From VFMC01 sp031400715 (GTDB taxonomy: Bacteria; Actinomycetota; Acidimicrobiia; Acidimicrobiales; Ilumatobacteraceae): a stretch of DNA of 63,151 nt. Where the stretch lies: positions 1 to 63,151 of the forward strand of contig JANNQK010000043.1 in the NCBI GenBank assembly GCA_031400715.1. Direction: 5' to 3'. Below the pieces are notes generated by a model. It worked only from the letters and a program-made list of their open reading frames with translations. It was not told the origin of the DNA and did not search any database. The translations under genes were made by a program, and so were the position numbers. Of this stretch, positions 53,280 to 62,596 are shown one piece after another; positions within the stretch are counted from its first letter, which is position 1, and every line of letters starts with the position of its first letter.

Positions 53280-55385
53280 ATGGTCGATCTCCAGACGGAC
53301 AACCAGACCGACAACCAGACCGACAGGGTCCGCAACGTCGTCCTGCTCGGCCACAGTGGTGTCGGAAAGACGTCGGTGGCCGATGCGCTGTTGGCCCTCA
53401 GCGGCGCGGTCACCCGAGGTGGCCGCGTCGACGACGGCACCAGCGCACTCGACTCCGAACCCGAGAGCGTCAAACGCAAGCTCTCGTTGTCGCTCGCCGT
53501 GGCGCCCTTCGACTGGACGGCCTCCGACAGTCGCACCTATCGGGTGAACCTGCTCGACACGCCGGGGTATGCCGACTTCGAAGCCGAGGTGGACGCCGCG
53601 CTGAGCGTGTGCGATCTGGCGGTGTTCGTCGTGAGCGCGGTCGATGGGGTGGAGGTGTCGACCGAACTGCTGTGGCGCCGGGCCGCCACACGAGGGCTGC
53701 CGCGGATGGTGTTCGTCAACAAAGAGGACAAGGACCGCGCCGACTTTCGCGGCGTGCTGGAGCAGTTGAGGGCAGCGTTCGGGGAGGGGTTCGTTCCGCT
53801 GGAGCTGCCGCTCGGCGAAGCCGGCGCACTGCACGGGATCGCCGACGTGCTGAGTGAAAAGGCACTCGAGTACGAGCCGGGCGGCACGCATCACACCGAA
53901 CCGATCCCGCTCGATGTGGTCGACGAAGAACGTCGTCTTCACGACGACGTCGTCGAGGAGATCGTGGCGGGTGACGACCGCCAACTGGAGCGGTACTTGT
54001 CGGGCGACGATGTGTCGGTCGCCGAACTGGAGCGCACGCTGCGCCGCGAGGTGCTCGATGGGCTGGAGTTCCCTGTGCTGGTCGGGTCGGCGGCGACCGG
54101 TGTGGGTCTCGATCGACTTGCCGATTTCGTGTGCGAGCTCGGTCCATCGCCGGCAGATCGACCGGCATCGGTGATGGCGGGTGGCGAGCCGGTGCAGGTG
54201 CCGGCCGACCCCGATGGCCAGCCGGTGGTCCATGTGTTCAAGACCATCGCCGATCCGTTCGTCGGTCAGCTGTCGGTGTTCAAGGTCTTGAGCGGCACCG
54301 TCCGGGCAGACGACCACCTGGTGAACAGCCGCACCGGCACCGACGAACGGTTGCACGGCCTGTTCTCCCTGCGTGGCAAGGACCAGACGGCCGTCGGCGA
54401 GGTGTGCGCCGGCGACATCGCCGCCGTCTCCCGACTCACATCGGTGCGCACGGGCGACACCCTGGCGCCGAAGGGGCTGCCGGTTCGGGTGGCGAACCTC
54501 GAGTCCGAGACGCCGCATTTCGGTGTCGGCATCGTGCCGCGAACACAGACCGACGACGACAAGTTGGGTGGCGCGCTCGCCCGTCTGCAGTCGGAAGACC
54601 CGATGCTGATGGTCGATCGCAGCGACGAGACGCATCAGACGGTGCTGCGAGGGGTCGGCGACATCCACATCGCCGTCACGCTCGAACGGTTGGCACGGAA
54701 GTTCGGTGTGGCGGTGGAGACCGAGCCGGTGCGAGTGGCGTATCGCGAGACCATCGCCGGTCGCGCCGACGTGGAAGGCAAGGTGAAGAAGCAGAGCGGG
54801 GGCCACGGGCAGTTCGCGGTCGCCAAGTTGCGTGTCTCACCGCTGCCCCGCGGCGAGGGATTCGTGTTCGTGGACTCCGTGGTCGGTGGTGCCATCCCGC
54901 GTGCTCTCGTTCCCGCGGTGCAGAAAGGGGTGGAGGAGACGATGGTGAACGGGGGTGTGCACGGGTTACCTGTGGTCGACGTCAAGGTGGAGTGCTACGA
55001 CGGCAAGTTCCACAGCGTCGATTCGAGCGAGATGGCGTTCAAGACCGCCGCGTCGGTGGGGCTGAAAGAGGCGCTCACCACCGCCGGGGTCGTCGTGCTC
55101 GAGCCGGTGTCGCAGGTGCATGTCACGGTTCCCGCCGCGCATCAGGGCGATGTCATGGGCGACATCGCCACCAAGCGTGGGCGGGTGATGGGCACCGAGG
55201 CGACCGACCATGGAGAGCAGATCATCACCGCGCACGTCCCCACGCGAGAGCTCCTCCGCTACGCGGTCGAATTGCGTTCCATGACCGGGGGACGGGGGCG
55301 TTTCGCAGCAGACCACGACCACTACGACGTGCTGCCGTCCCACCTGGTGGCAGGGGCGGTCTCGTCTGCCAGGCACACTCCATGA
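53280..55385 (+). CDS. Elongation factor G-like GTPase (EF-G2)
   Basis: 701 residues. GTPase G1 GHSGVGKTS (24-32), G3 DTPGYADFEAEVDAALSV, G4 NKED, then domain II (PVVHVFKTIADPFVGQLSVF) and domains III-V with KVKKQSGGHGQFA and GRVMGTEATDHGEQ. Compared with true EF-G the G2/switch region is altered, as in the mycobacterial EF-G2 paralogue (FusA2), which lacks translocation activity in reported work. No ribosomal-protein genes are nearby. The ATG at 53280 is preceded by a weak GGGA; a 12-bp duplication (53298-53321) codes TDNQ repeats at its N-terminus. Confidence 0.88.
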   Translation: MVDLQTDNQTDNQTDRVRNVVLLGHSGVGKTSVADALLALSGAVTRGGRVDDGTSALDSEPESVKRKLSLSLAVAPFDWTASDSRTYRVNLLDTPGYADFEAEVDAALSVCDLAVFVVSAVDGVEVSTELLWRRAATRGLPRMVFVNKEDKDRADFRGVLEQLRAAFGEGFVPLELPLGEAGALHGIADVLSEKALEYEPGGTHHTEPIPLDVVDEERRLHDDVVEEIVAGDDRQLERYLSGDDVSVAELERTLRREVLDGLEFPVLVGSAATGVGLDRLADFVCELGPSPADRPASVMAGGEPVQVPADPDGQPVVHVFKTIADPFVGQLSVFKVLSGTVRADDHLVNSRTGTDERLHGLFSLRGKDQTAVGEVCAGDIAAVSRLTSVRTGDTLAPKGLPVRVANLESETPHFGVGIVPRTQTDDDKLGGALARLQSEDPMLMVDRSDETHQTVLRGVGDIHIAVTLERLARKFGVAVETEPVRVAYRETIAGRADVEGKVKKQSGGHGQFAVAKLRVSPLPRGEGFVFVDSVVGGAIPRALVPAVQKGVEETMVNGGVHGLPVVDVKVECYDGKFHSVDSSEMAFKTAASVGLKEALTTAGVVVLEPVSQVHVTVPAAHQGDVMGDIATKRGRVMGTEATDHGEQIITAHVPTRELLRYAVELRSMTGGRGRFAADHDHYDVLPSHLVAGAVSSARHTP

Positions 55386-55386
55386 G

Positions 55387-56238
55387 ATGACCACTCCCGC
55401 ATCCGCACCCGACCCGCGGGTCGATCGAGATGGCGCGCAGCTCGATTTCTCGCGAGACATGAGCTACTCCGACTATCTCCATCTCGACGAGGTGCTGACC
55501 GCGCAGCATCCGCTGTCGCCCGACCACAACGAGCTGTTGTTCATCGTCCAGCACCAGACGAGCGAGCTGTGGATGAAGCTGATGCTCCACGAGTTGGCCG
55601 CAGCCACGACCGCGCTGGCCAACGACGACCTGCACGTGACGTTCAAGATGCTGTCGCGGGTGAGCCGGATCATGGAGCAGCTCGTGCACGCCTGGGACGT
55701 GTTGGCCACGATGACACCTCCCGAGTACTCGGCGATCCGCCCGTACCTCGGCAACAGCAGCGGCTTCCAGAGCTGGCAGTACCGGTGCATCGAGTTCGCA
55801 GCGGGCAACAAGAGCGAGGTGATGTTGAAACCCCACGAACATCGCCCCGACCTGCATGCGATCGTGTCCGAGGCGATGCGCACACCGTCGTTGTACGACG
55901 AGGCGCTCGGCGCGCTGGCGCGGCGCGGGTTACCGATTCCCGCCGAGGCGCTCGAGCGCGACTGGACCCTGCCCTACGCCGCCGACCCGAGGGTCGAAGC
56001 GGCCTGGCTCGAGGTGTACCGCGCTCCCGAGCAGCACTGGGATCTGTACCAACTGGGTGAAGAGCTGGCCGACTTCGAGGACGCCTTCCGCCTGTGGAGG
56101 TTCCGCCACGTCACCACGGTCGAACGTGTCATCGGGTTCCGTCGGGGCACGGGTGGCACCTCCGGGGTGAGCTACCTGCGAGCGATGCTCGACGTGGTGC
56201 TGTTCCCCGAGATCTGGACGCTGCGCAGCTCGTTGTGA
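55387..56238 (+). CDS. kynA: Tryptophan 2,3-dioxygenase
   Basis: 283 residues, heme enzyme that opens L-tryptophan to N-formylkynurenine. FIVQHQTSELWMKLMLHEL contains the active-site His; SGFQSWQYRCIEF is conserved; the heme-ligating His lies in WRFRHVTTVERVIGFRRGTG followed by GTSGVSYLRAML. It begins 1 bp after the EF-G-like gene. The next kynurenine-pathway enzymes are not evident in the window. Confidence 0.95.
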   Translation: MTTPASAPDPRVDRDGAQLDFSRDMSYSDYLHLDEVLTAQHPLSPDHNELLFIVQHQTSELWMKLMLHELAAATTALANDDLHVTFKMLSRVSRIMEQLVHAWDVLATMTPPEYSAIRPYLGNSSGFQSWQYRCIEFAAGNKSEVMLKPHEHRPDLHAIVSEAMRTPSLYDEALGALARRGLPIPAEALERDWTLPYAADPRVEAAWLEVYRAPEQHWDLYQLGEELADFEDAFRLWRFRHVTTVERVIGFRRGTGGTSGVSYLRAMLDVVLFPEIWTLRSSL

Positions 56239-56404
56239 TCGTCCGGTGTCGTTCGTGAGTCCGTCGATTCGGTTCATCCACCACTTGGATCCGGCCATGT
56301 GGTAACGGATCGTCAAGAGATTGCAACGCGATCGTCGCTTCTGACTCTCGACCTGTCACAACTTGCCCGGTACCTTGTCCCCACTCCACGACCATGAGGG
56401 GCAC

Positions 56405-58162
56405 ATGGCCATGACGAAGGAACCGGAGTCGGGCCCGATGCCCGAGTACGACATCGTGATCCGAGCCGGCTCGGTGATCGACGGCACCGGTGGCCCGGCT
56501 CGCCGCGCCGACGTCGGCATCGTCGGCGACCGCATCGTCGCGATCGAACCCCACCTGGCCGGGGTGGGACACACCGAGATCGATGCTCTGGGTCGGATCG
56601 TCACACCTGGCTTCGTCGACATCCACACCCACCTCGACGCTCAGATCGCATGGGATCCGGTCGCGTCGAGCAGCTGCTACCACGGGATCACGAGCGTGGT
56701 GATGGGCAATTGCGGTGTCACCTTCGCACCCTGCAAGCCCGAGGACCGCGAATACCTGGCCGAACTGATGGAGAGCGTGGAGGACATCCCGCGCGATGCG
56801 ATCCTCACCGGTCTGCCGTGGGACTGGGTCACCTACGGCGAGTACCTGGCCAGCATCGACCGCATGCCGAAGGGTGTGAACGTCGGCGGCATGGTGGGCC
56901 ACTGCGCGATTCGGCAGTATGCGATGGGCGAGCGCAGCATGGGTACCGACGAACCCACCACGGACGATCTGTCGGTGATGGCCGACCTGCTGCGCGAGGC
57001 CATGCAGGCCGGGGCGCTCGGGTTCAGCACCAGCCGCACCTACCTCCACAAGGTGCCCGATGGTCGGCCGGTGCCCGGCACCTACGCCCAGCCCGAGGAG
57101 CTCTACGTCTTCGCCGATGTCCTGGGTGCCCACGGCGCGGGTGTGTTCGAGTCGGCAAGCCGCATCGGCGAGGGCGAGCGTGACGATGCCGATGTACCGC
57201 TGACACGAGCAGAACTGGCATGGATGGGCGAGGTGAGCCGGCGCAGTGGTCGCCCGGTGAGCTTCGGTCTCACGCAGCACGACAGCAGGCCCGATCTGTA
57301 CGCCCGGGTGATCGGTTTCGCCAAGGAGGAGAACGCCACCGGTGCGGTTGTCCGTCCTCAGACCACGGCGCGCAGCGTCGGTGTGCTGTTCAGCATCGAC
57401 ACACGAACGGTGTTCGATCGGTGCCCGGCATGGAAGTCGCTGCGCGAGATGCGCAACGGCAAGAAGATGGTCGCGATTCGAGATCGAGCGTTTCGGGCGA
57501 AGCTGATCGAAGAAGCCGAGCACACCCCGCCGGCGATCGACCTCGATCAGCTGTTCGTGTTGAATCAGGGCGCGACTCGCAGAGAGGCGCGCTACGACCT
57601 CGATCCGGACCACACACTCGGTGCCGAGGCCCGCCGCCGCGGCATCAGTGCAGCCGCGTGCTACATCGAGCTGCTGCTCGAGACCGATGGCGCCCTGGTG
57701 TGCAGCTACCCGTTCCTCAACCAGCGGCTCGACGCAGTCGAGGAGATGCTCGACGACCCGTTGGTCACGCTCGGTCTCGCCGATGCCGGTGCGCATGTGG
57801 GCCAGATCCTCGATGCGAGCCAGCCGACGTTCTTCCTCTCGTACTGGATCCGCGAGCGGCAGCGGTGGAGTTTGGAAGAGGCGATTCGTCGCCTCACCAG
57901 CGACACGGCCGACCTGTTCGGCATCACCGATCGCGGACGGTTGCAGGTGGGTGCTTTCGCCGACGTGAACGTGATCGACTTCGAGGCCCTGCGGCTTCCG
58001 CCGCCCGAGTACGCGTTCGACTTCCCGCACGGTGCCGGTCGATACGTTCAGGGTGCCGAGGGCTACGACTACACGATCGTCAACGGTCAGGTGTTCATGG
58101 AGCATGGCAAGCACACCGGCGCATTCGCCGGGACCCTGTTGAAGAACGCCGCCGCTCGCTGA
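56405..58162 (+). CDS. Amidohydrolase family protein (D-aminoacylase/AHS-3-like)
   Basis: 585 residues. The metallo-dependent hydrolase core has DIVIRAGSVIDGTGGP, the HxH motif FVDIHTHLDAQIAWDP, VMGNCGVTFAPC, and the late acidic segment LGLADAGAHVGQILDAS that supplies the catalytic Asp. SFLTSDTADLFGI-type ending (LTSDTADLFGITDRGRLQVG) and ADVNVIDF close the beta sandwich. Related to N-acyl-D-amino-acid deacylases, but substrate unknown. ATG at 56405 with GAGGGGC upstream. The 166-bp gap before it has no gene. Confidence 0.88.
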   Translation: MAMTKEPESGPMPEYDIVIRAGSVIDGTGGPARRADVGIVGDRIVAIEPHLAGVGHTEIDALGRIVTPGFVDIHTHLDAQIAWDPVASSSCYHGITSVVMGNCGVTFAPCKPEDREYLAELMESVEDIPRDAILTGLPWDWVTYGEYLASIDRMPKGVNVGGMVGHCAIRQYAMGERSMGTDEPTTDDLSVMADLLREAMQAGALGFSTSRTYLHKVPDGRPVPGTYAQPEELYVFADVLGAHGAGVFESASRIGEGERDDADVPLTRAELAWMGEVSRRSGRPVSFGLTQHDSRPDLYARVIGFAKEENATGAVVRPQTTARSVGVLFSIDTRTVFDRCPAWKSLREMRNGKKMVAIRDRAFRAKLIEEAEHTPPAIDLDQLFVLNQGATRREARYDLDPDHTLGAEARRRGISAAACYIELLLETDGALVCSYPFLNQRLDAVEEMLDDPLVTLGLADAGAHVGQILDASQPTFFLSYWIRERQRWSLEEAIRRLTSDTADLFGITDRGRLQVGAFADVNVIDFEALRLPPPEYAFDFPHGAGRYVQGAEGYDYTIVNGQVFMEHGKHTGAFAGTLLKNAAAR

Positions 58163-58233
58163 AGTCGTCGCGTCGTCGACGCGCGAGCATTCGTGCTCAG
58201 GCGCCTGGGGGCGTGACGACAAAGGGGACCACG

Positions 58234-59007
58234 ATGACACGAGCTGCAATCGACGCGCTTCGGGCCGAACAGGTACGGGCACTGGAACTGATCGACTCGC
58301 TCACGGCCGAGGAGTGGCAGGCCGCAAGTGGCTGCACCGACTGGCGTGTGCAGGACGTGGTGCAACACATGGCGAGCGTGTTCCACACCATCGCCGATCC
58401 TGCGACGATCGACGGGGGTGCGTCGGGCAAGGCCGAGGTGGATGCCGAGGTGCCGGTGCAGGCCCGGAAGGATTGGACATCGGCGCAGGTGGCCGCAGAG
58501 TACGTGGAGTGGAGCGAGAAGGGCATCACGGCTCTCGCCGGGCTGCAGGAGCCGCCGATGGCGGACATGGTCGTTCCCCTGGCCGACCTCGGCAGCCATC
58601 CCATGCACATCCTCGGCAACGCCATCGTGTTCGACCACTACTGCCACCTCCGCCACGACATCGGCGCAGCCGTCGAGCGCGCGGCTGCGCTGCCCCGCGA
58701 CGCTGCAGCACTGACGGCAACCGCCGAGTGGATGCTCGCCGGGCTGCCACAGATGTGTGCCGAGGCGCTCGCCGGCTGCACCCAGGGCGTCAACCTGGCG
58801 TTCACGGACACCGGTACCACCTACGCCGTGCAGTCGGCCGACCCGCACTGGACGGTGACCGAAGGTGCTGAGGCGTCGCTGCCCACGGCCACCACCTCGG
58901 TGCACGACTTCATCTCGTGGGGCACCAAGCGCGCCGACTGGCGGAGCATGGGAGTGAGCATCGACGGGGCAGGCGCCCACACGCTCGACGCCTTCAACGT
59001 CATCTGA
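58234..59007 (+). CDS. DinB/maleylpyruvate-isomerase-N-terminal-like protein
   Basis: 257 residues. An N-terminal four-helix bundle with LELIDSLTAEEWQAASGCTDWR and VQDVVQHMASVFHTI (His near residue 45) and a later HYCHLRHDIGAA give a three-histidine metal site. Mycothiol-dependent enzymes in actinobacteria share this fold. C-terminal half (about 165-257) is of the SCP2/MDMPI type. ATG at 58234 with AAAGGGGA upstream. A 10-bp tandem repeat (58997-59026) spans its stop codon. Confidence 0.72.
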   Translation: MTRAAIDALRAEQVRALELIDSLTAEEWQAASGCTDWRVQDVVQHMASVFHTIADPATIDGGASGKAEVDAEVPVQARKDWTSAQVAAEYVEWSEKGITALAGLQEPPMADMVVPLADLGSHPMHILGNAIVFDHYCHLRHDIGAAVERAAALPRDAAALTATAEWMLAGLPQMCAEALAGCTQGVNLAFTDTGTTYAVQSADPHWTVTEGAEASLPTATTSVHDFISWGTKRADWRSMGVSIDGAGAHTLDAFNVI

Positions 59008-59071
59008 CGTCATCTGGCGTCATCCGACGTGGCGGGCCGAGCGCACCCCCGCGACCTGTCAAGATCGGCAC

Positions 59072-59824
59072 ATGACCGTCGTCCTGCTCCACGGAAACCC
59101 TGAGACCCCGGTGATCTGGGAGCCGTTGATCGCCCACCTGTCGCGCACCGACGTCGAGACGCCCCAGCTCCCCGGGTTCGGTTGCCCGTCGCCCGATGGG
59201 TTCGGCGCCACCAAGGAGGAGTACGTCGACTGGTTCCTCGGTGTGGTCGAGGGCCTCGTCGCCGAGCACGGTCCGGTCGACCTCGTCGGCCACGACTGGG
59301 GCGGCGGCATCGGCATGCGCGCCGTCGCATTGCGCCCCGAGCTGTTCCGCAGTTGGGCATGCGACGTGCTGGGGCTGTTCCACCCGGACTACGTCTGGCA
59401 CGACTTCGCCCAGATCTGGCAGACCCCCGGCGCGGGCGAGGACTACTTCGCCCAGACCATGGCGACGTCGGTCGAGGATCGGGTCGCCCTGTACGAGAGC
59501 ATCGGCATCCCCCGCCCGATCGGCGAACGAATCGTGTCTGTCGCTGACGACGAGATGAACCGGTGCATCCTGGCGCTGTACCGATCGGCGGCCCAGCCGG
59601 CAATGGTGGCGTGGGGCGCCGAGCTCTCGCCAGCTGCGACCGTGCCCGGCCTCGGCATCACCGCGCCGAACGATCCGTTCGTGCGTGGCGCCGATCTCGG
59701 TGTGCAGGTGGCCGGCAGTCTGGGCGCTCGCCGCCACGTGATGGAGGGTCAGGGTCACTGGTGGATGCTGGGTGATCCGGGCGCCGGCGCGAGTGCCCTC
59801 GAGGAGTTCTGGGCATCGCTGTGA
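59072..59824 (+). CDS. Alpha/beta hydrolase (epoxide hydrolase/dehalogenase-like)
   Basis: 250 residues. HGNP oxyanion motif (VVLLHGNPETPVIWE), nucleophile in VGHDWGGG, an aspartate-type nucleophile as in haloalkane dehalogenases and epoxide hydrolases, and catalytic His in GQGHWWML. Substrate unknown. It overlaps the next gene as TGATG. Confidence 0.82.
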   Translation: MTVVLLHGNPETPVIWEPLIAHLSRTDVETPQLPGFGCPSPDGFGATKEEYVDWFLGVVEGLVAEHGPVDLVGHDWGGGIGMRAVALRPELFRSWACDVLGLFHPDYVWHDFAQIWQTPGAGEDYFAQTMATSVEDRVALYESIGIPRPIGERIVSVADDEMNRCILALYRSAAQPAMVAWGAELSPAATVPGLGITAPNDPFVRGADLGVQVAGSLGARRHVMEGQGHWWMLGDPGAGASALEEFWASL

Positions 59825-60024
59825 TGGAAACGACCACGACGCCGCTCGAGTTCACGTGCCCACGGTGCTCGGTCGAGGTGACCGACACCTTCTACGGACC
59901 GTGCAGTCGGTGCCGCAACGATCTGCGTGCCAAGTACCTCGGGGTGGGCCGCGATGTGGAGGTGGCCGAGTACGTACCGAAGATGAACGTCACCCCGAAT
60001 GCGGTCGCCCTGAAGGACGACTGA
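59824..60024 (+). CDS. Small zinc-ribbon protein
   Basis: 66 residues with a four-cysteine zinc ribbon, CPRCSVEV and CSRCRNDL, and a charged C-terminus. No catalytic motif. Coupled to the upstream hydrolase by TGATG; a GTG at 59821 is the alternative start. Conserved small proteins of this kind in actinobacteria have no assigned role. Confidence 0.7.
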   Translation: METTTTPLEFTCPRCSVEVTDTFYGPCSRCRNDLRAKYLGVGRDVEVAEYVPKMNVTPNAVALKDD

Positions 60025-60054
60025 GCCCGCGACTCTCGATCGACCGGTCGTCGG

Positions 60055-61335
60055 TCAGTCGCTCGCGGCCGAGTGGGCATCTGCGAGCCCGGCACCTGGG
60101 CGAAACGTGGTGTCGGTCCGACCTGCTTCGTGAGCTTTGGTCATGTTCGCGATCGTGGTGGCCATCGCTTGGGCGGCACCCTCGTGGCTCATGATCTTGC
60201 TCATCACCGCCTTGCTGGCTCCGGCCATCAGCTCGGCCTGGTGGTCGTGGACGAAGTCGGCGGAGGCCTGCAACGGTCGGATGTAGCCGTTGATCTCGGG
60301 CACCACGTATCGAGCGATCAGATCCCAGGAGCGCTTGGTGTTCTCCCAGTTGGTCCAGTCGTGTGCGAACCCGAGCACGACCCCGAAGCCGCCGGTGACC
60401 TGCTGGAGGTTGCGGATCGCGGCGACCAGGTCGTCGGGCGTGCCGATGACCGCGGCCCCGCCGCCGTTGGCCCCACCGGCGGCCACCTGCTCCATCAGAT
60501 CCCACGGCTGCTCGACGCGCACCGCGCCTGGGCGGCCGAGCACGTGCACGTTGTACTCGTTGTGCCAGCGGTGCAGACCGTGAACAGCTTCGTTGCGAGC
60601 CCGTTCACGGGTCTCGGCGATGTGCCAGCTCATCATCACGCGCCAGTCCTTGCGGTCGACGACCTGGCCGTGCTCGGCTGCCGATGCCTCGGCGAATCCC
60701 CACTGCGTCGGCAACGCGGCCAGGCCCTCTGTCGAGGTCGACGCGATGGAGAGCGCACCGATGCCGTACTTGCCGGCGAGCTGCATCCCTGACGGCGAGA
60801 TGCTCGAGGCGACGGTCATCGGCATGTGCTCTTGCAGCGGAAGCAATTGGAGCGCGGCATCGTGCAGTTCGAACCACTCGCTCTCGAACGAGAAGCGGTC
60901 CTCTCCGGCCAACAGTCGTCGAATCACGCCGAGCGCCTCGTCCTGGCGGTCGCGCTGCACCATCGGATCGATCCCCAAGGTTCGGGCATCGCTGGGGAGT
61001 GCACCTGGTCCGCTGCCGAACATGGCGCGACCCCGAGTCATGTGGTCGAGTTGCACCATGCGTTGAGCGACATTGAAGGGGTGGTGGTAAGGCAGCGAGA
61101 TCACTCCGGTCCCGAGGCGGATGTGGTGAGTGCTCTGGCCCGCGGCTGCCAGGAACATCTCGGGCGAGGCGATCATCTCCCATCCGCTCGAGTGGTGTTC
61201 ACCGCACCAGAACTCCTCGAAGCCGAGGCGATCCAGGTGGGCCGCCAGCTCGATGTCACGCTGGAACTGCAGCATCGGGTGCTCACCGAGAGGGTGGTGT
61301 GGGGCGAGAAACGTGCCGAACTGCAGTCGAGACAT
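60055..61335 (-). CDS. LLM-class flavin-dependent monooxygenase
   Basis: 426 residues. RLQFGTFLAPHHPLGEHPML, FEEFWCGEHHSSGWEMIASP, LGTGVISLPYHHPFNVAQRM, LDHMTRGRAMFGSGPGALPS and ALGVIRRLLAGEDRF resemble limonene-monooxygenase-like and alkanal-type bacterial luciferases using reduced flavin. Substrate unknown. It ends 30 bp from the convergent zinc-ribbon gene and begins 89 bp before tRNA-Ala. Confidence 0.88.
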   Translation of the reverse strand: MSRLQFGTFLAPHHPLGEHPMLQFQRDIELAAHLDRLGFEEFWCGEHHSSGWEMIASPEMFLAAAGQSTHHIRLGTGVISLPYHHPFNVAQRMVQLDHMTRGRAMFGSGPGALPSDARTLGIDPMVQRDRQDEALGVIRRLLAGEDRFSFESEWFELHDAALQLLPLQEHMPMTVASSISPSGMQLAGKYGIGALSIASTSTEGLAALPTQWGFAEASAAEHGQVVDRKDWRVMMSWHIAETRERARNEAVHGLHRWHNEYNVHVLGRPGAVRVEQPWDLMEQVAAGGANGGGAAVIGTPDDLVAAIRNLQQVTGGFGVVLGFAHDWTNWENTKRSWDLIARYVVPEINGYIRPLQASADFVHDHQAELMAGASKAVMSKIMSHEGAAQAMATTIANMTKAHEAGRTDTTFRPGAGLADAHSAASD

Positions 61336-61424
61336 CTCGCCACCCTAGAAAAGCCCACGTTCTCTCTTGCCACTGAAGGATGTATCCTGGCGATCCCTTC
61401 GGGACGGCGATCGCGCCGTACAGC

Positions 61425-61497
61425 GGGGACGTAGCTCAGTTGGCAGAGCGCTACCTTTGCAAGGTAGATGTCAGGGGTTCGATTCCCCTCGTCTCCA
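61425..61497 (+). tRNA. alaT: tRNA-Ala (TGC)
   Basis: 73-nt cloverleaf: acceptor GGGGACG paired with CGTCTCC, D-loop AGCTCAGTTGGCAGAGC, anticodon stem CTACC/GGTAG with anticodon TGC, T-stem AGGGG/CCCCT around TTCGATT. CCA not encoded. Weak promoter TTCTCT (61360-61365), 17 bp, TATCCT (61383-61388) lies upstream. The region 3' of it looks mobile, so this tRNA may be an attachment site. Confidence 0.97.
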
Positions 61498-61525
61498 CGA
61501 ACAAAACCCCAGCTCACACCCTATG

Positions 61526-61547
61526 AGGCCCCGCTCCGGCGGGGCCT
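61526..61547 (+). terminator. Hairpin terminator after tRNA-Ala
   Basis: 9-bp stem AGGCCCCGC / GCGGGGCCT with a TCCG loop, followed by TCGTCATT. It lies 29 bp past the tRNA and is a clear rho-independent-type signal. Confidence 0.75.
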
Positions 61548-61878
61548 TCGTCATTCCCAGGTACACACCAGGTACACGCGACGAGACGGCACCGAGTGGG
61601 ATGAAGCGGGACTACGCGGGACGAAACGGCACCAACTGGACGTGAAGCCGACGCCGCTCGAATCGCTCGGTCGGGGCGGGGCAGCTGCGCACGAGTCACC
61701 GAAACCGGCGGGACTGCGTCCGGATGTGCGGTGTGGAACACGCACTGTCGTCACCTTGCTCGGCCGATTGCGGCGTGCTCGCCGTGGGCAGCTGCAGGTT
61801 TTCACCGCGGACGCTCGAGCGCGTCCAGTTGTGTGGTGTGAGATGCGATCGAACTGATGGTTCGCCGGGCAGGTCGGC
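61548..61878. other. Non-coding region at element edge with direct repeats
   Basis: About 330 bp with no gene. It contains the imperfect direct repeats GACGAGACGGCACC (61580-61593) and GACGAAACGGCACC (61620-61633) and several GCGGGAC motifs between them, a pattern seen at arm-type sites of tyrosine integrases. The remaining 61640-61878 shows nothing I recognise. No integrase gene is in the window. Confidence 0.4.
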
Positions 61879-62499
61879 GTGAGCGCGGCCGTGGTCGAGG
61901 CGGTTGTCGAAGATTCGGTCACCGCGGAGGCGTTTGCCTGTCCAGTTCTTCTACGTGGAACACGTGACGCGCGCGCGCTGGGGTGCGCAGTGGTGAGCGG
62001 GCCGGCCGTCGTGCCGGACTTCTTCACGTTGCCCGAGGCCGGGTGGATTCTCCGGATCGGTCGGAACTCGGCGTACAAGCTGGCGATCGAGTTCGAGGAG
62101 ACCGGTGGCCGGTCGGGTTTGCCGTTCGTGCGGTTGGGCAAGCTGAAGCGGGTTCCGCGGCTGGCGTTGGAGAAGCTGCACGGTGGCCCGATCACGTGGC
62201 CGATCGCTGACGACGACGCTCCACACGCACCACGCCCCAAGACGAAGCGGTCCGGTCAGGCGCCGTCGGTACCGGCGTCGTCGAAGCGCCGTCAACCGGC
62301 GCCTGGCGATGCGCCGGCAGCGACGGGCTCGAACGCAGCTGACCCGGCGACGAAGCACGTCACCCGAGCGGCGCTACCAGCGACGCACACGTCGAAGAAT
62401 ACAAGTGGCTCGACGCGGAAGCACCCCGCCGTCCCGCGAGCACGTCTCGCGGGCACAGCCGATCCAGCGGCCGATCAGCAGCTGGCTCTCGGGTTCTGA
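61879..62499 (+). CDS. Excisionase-like helix-turn-helix protein
   Basis: 206 residues from GTG 61879; a GTG at 61993 may be the real start. The DNA-binding part FFTLPEAGWILRIGRNSAYKL, followed by LPFVRLGKLKRVPRLALEKL, matches the HTH_17/excisionase pattern. The rest is a disordered Pro/Ala/Thr/Lys-rich tail ending QLALGF. Placed between the integration site and the relaxase, it could be a directionality factor or a regulator of transfer. Confidence 0.7.
   Translation: MSAAVVEAVVEDSVTAEAFACPVLLRGTRDARALGCAVVSGPAVVPDFFTLPEAGWILRIGRNSAYKLAIEFEETGGRSGLPFVRLGKLKRVPRLALEKLHGGPITWPIADDDAPHAPRPKTKRSGQAPSVPASSKRRQPAPGDAPAATGSNAADPATKHVTRAALPATHTSKNTSGSTRKHPAVPRARLAGTADPAADQQLALGF
61947..61962. promoter_or_regulatory. 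parS-like site inside the mobile region
   Basis: TCTTCTACGTGGAACA matches the 16-bp parS in 14 positions (mismatches at positions 2 and 6). The right half is perfect, but the core CACGTG is TACGTG. It lies in the 5' part of the excisionase-like frame, 36 kb from the parS cluster. Confidence 0.3.
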
Positions 62500-62596
62500 T
62501 CGGCGCCCTTCCCGTGATCGCTCTCCTTCATCTTCCTGGTTGCTTGCGTTGTTGGTTTGACAGACAGGTGCCCGTTTTGGGCGGTGATGTGTCGTG

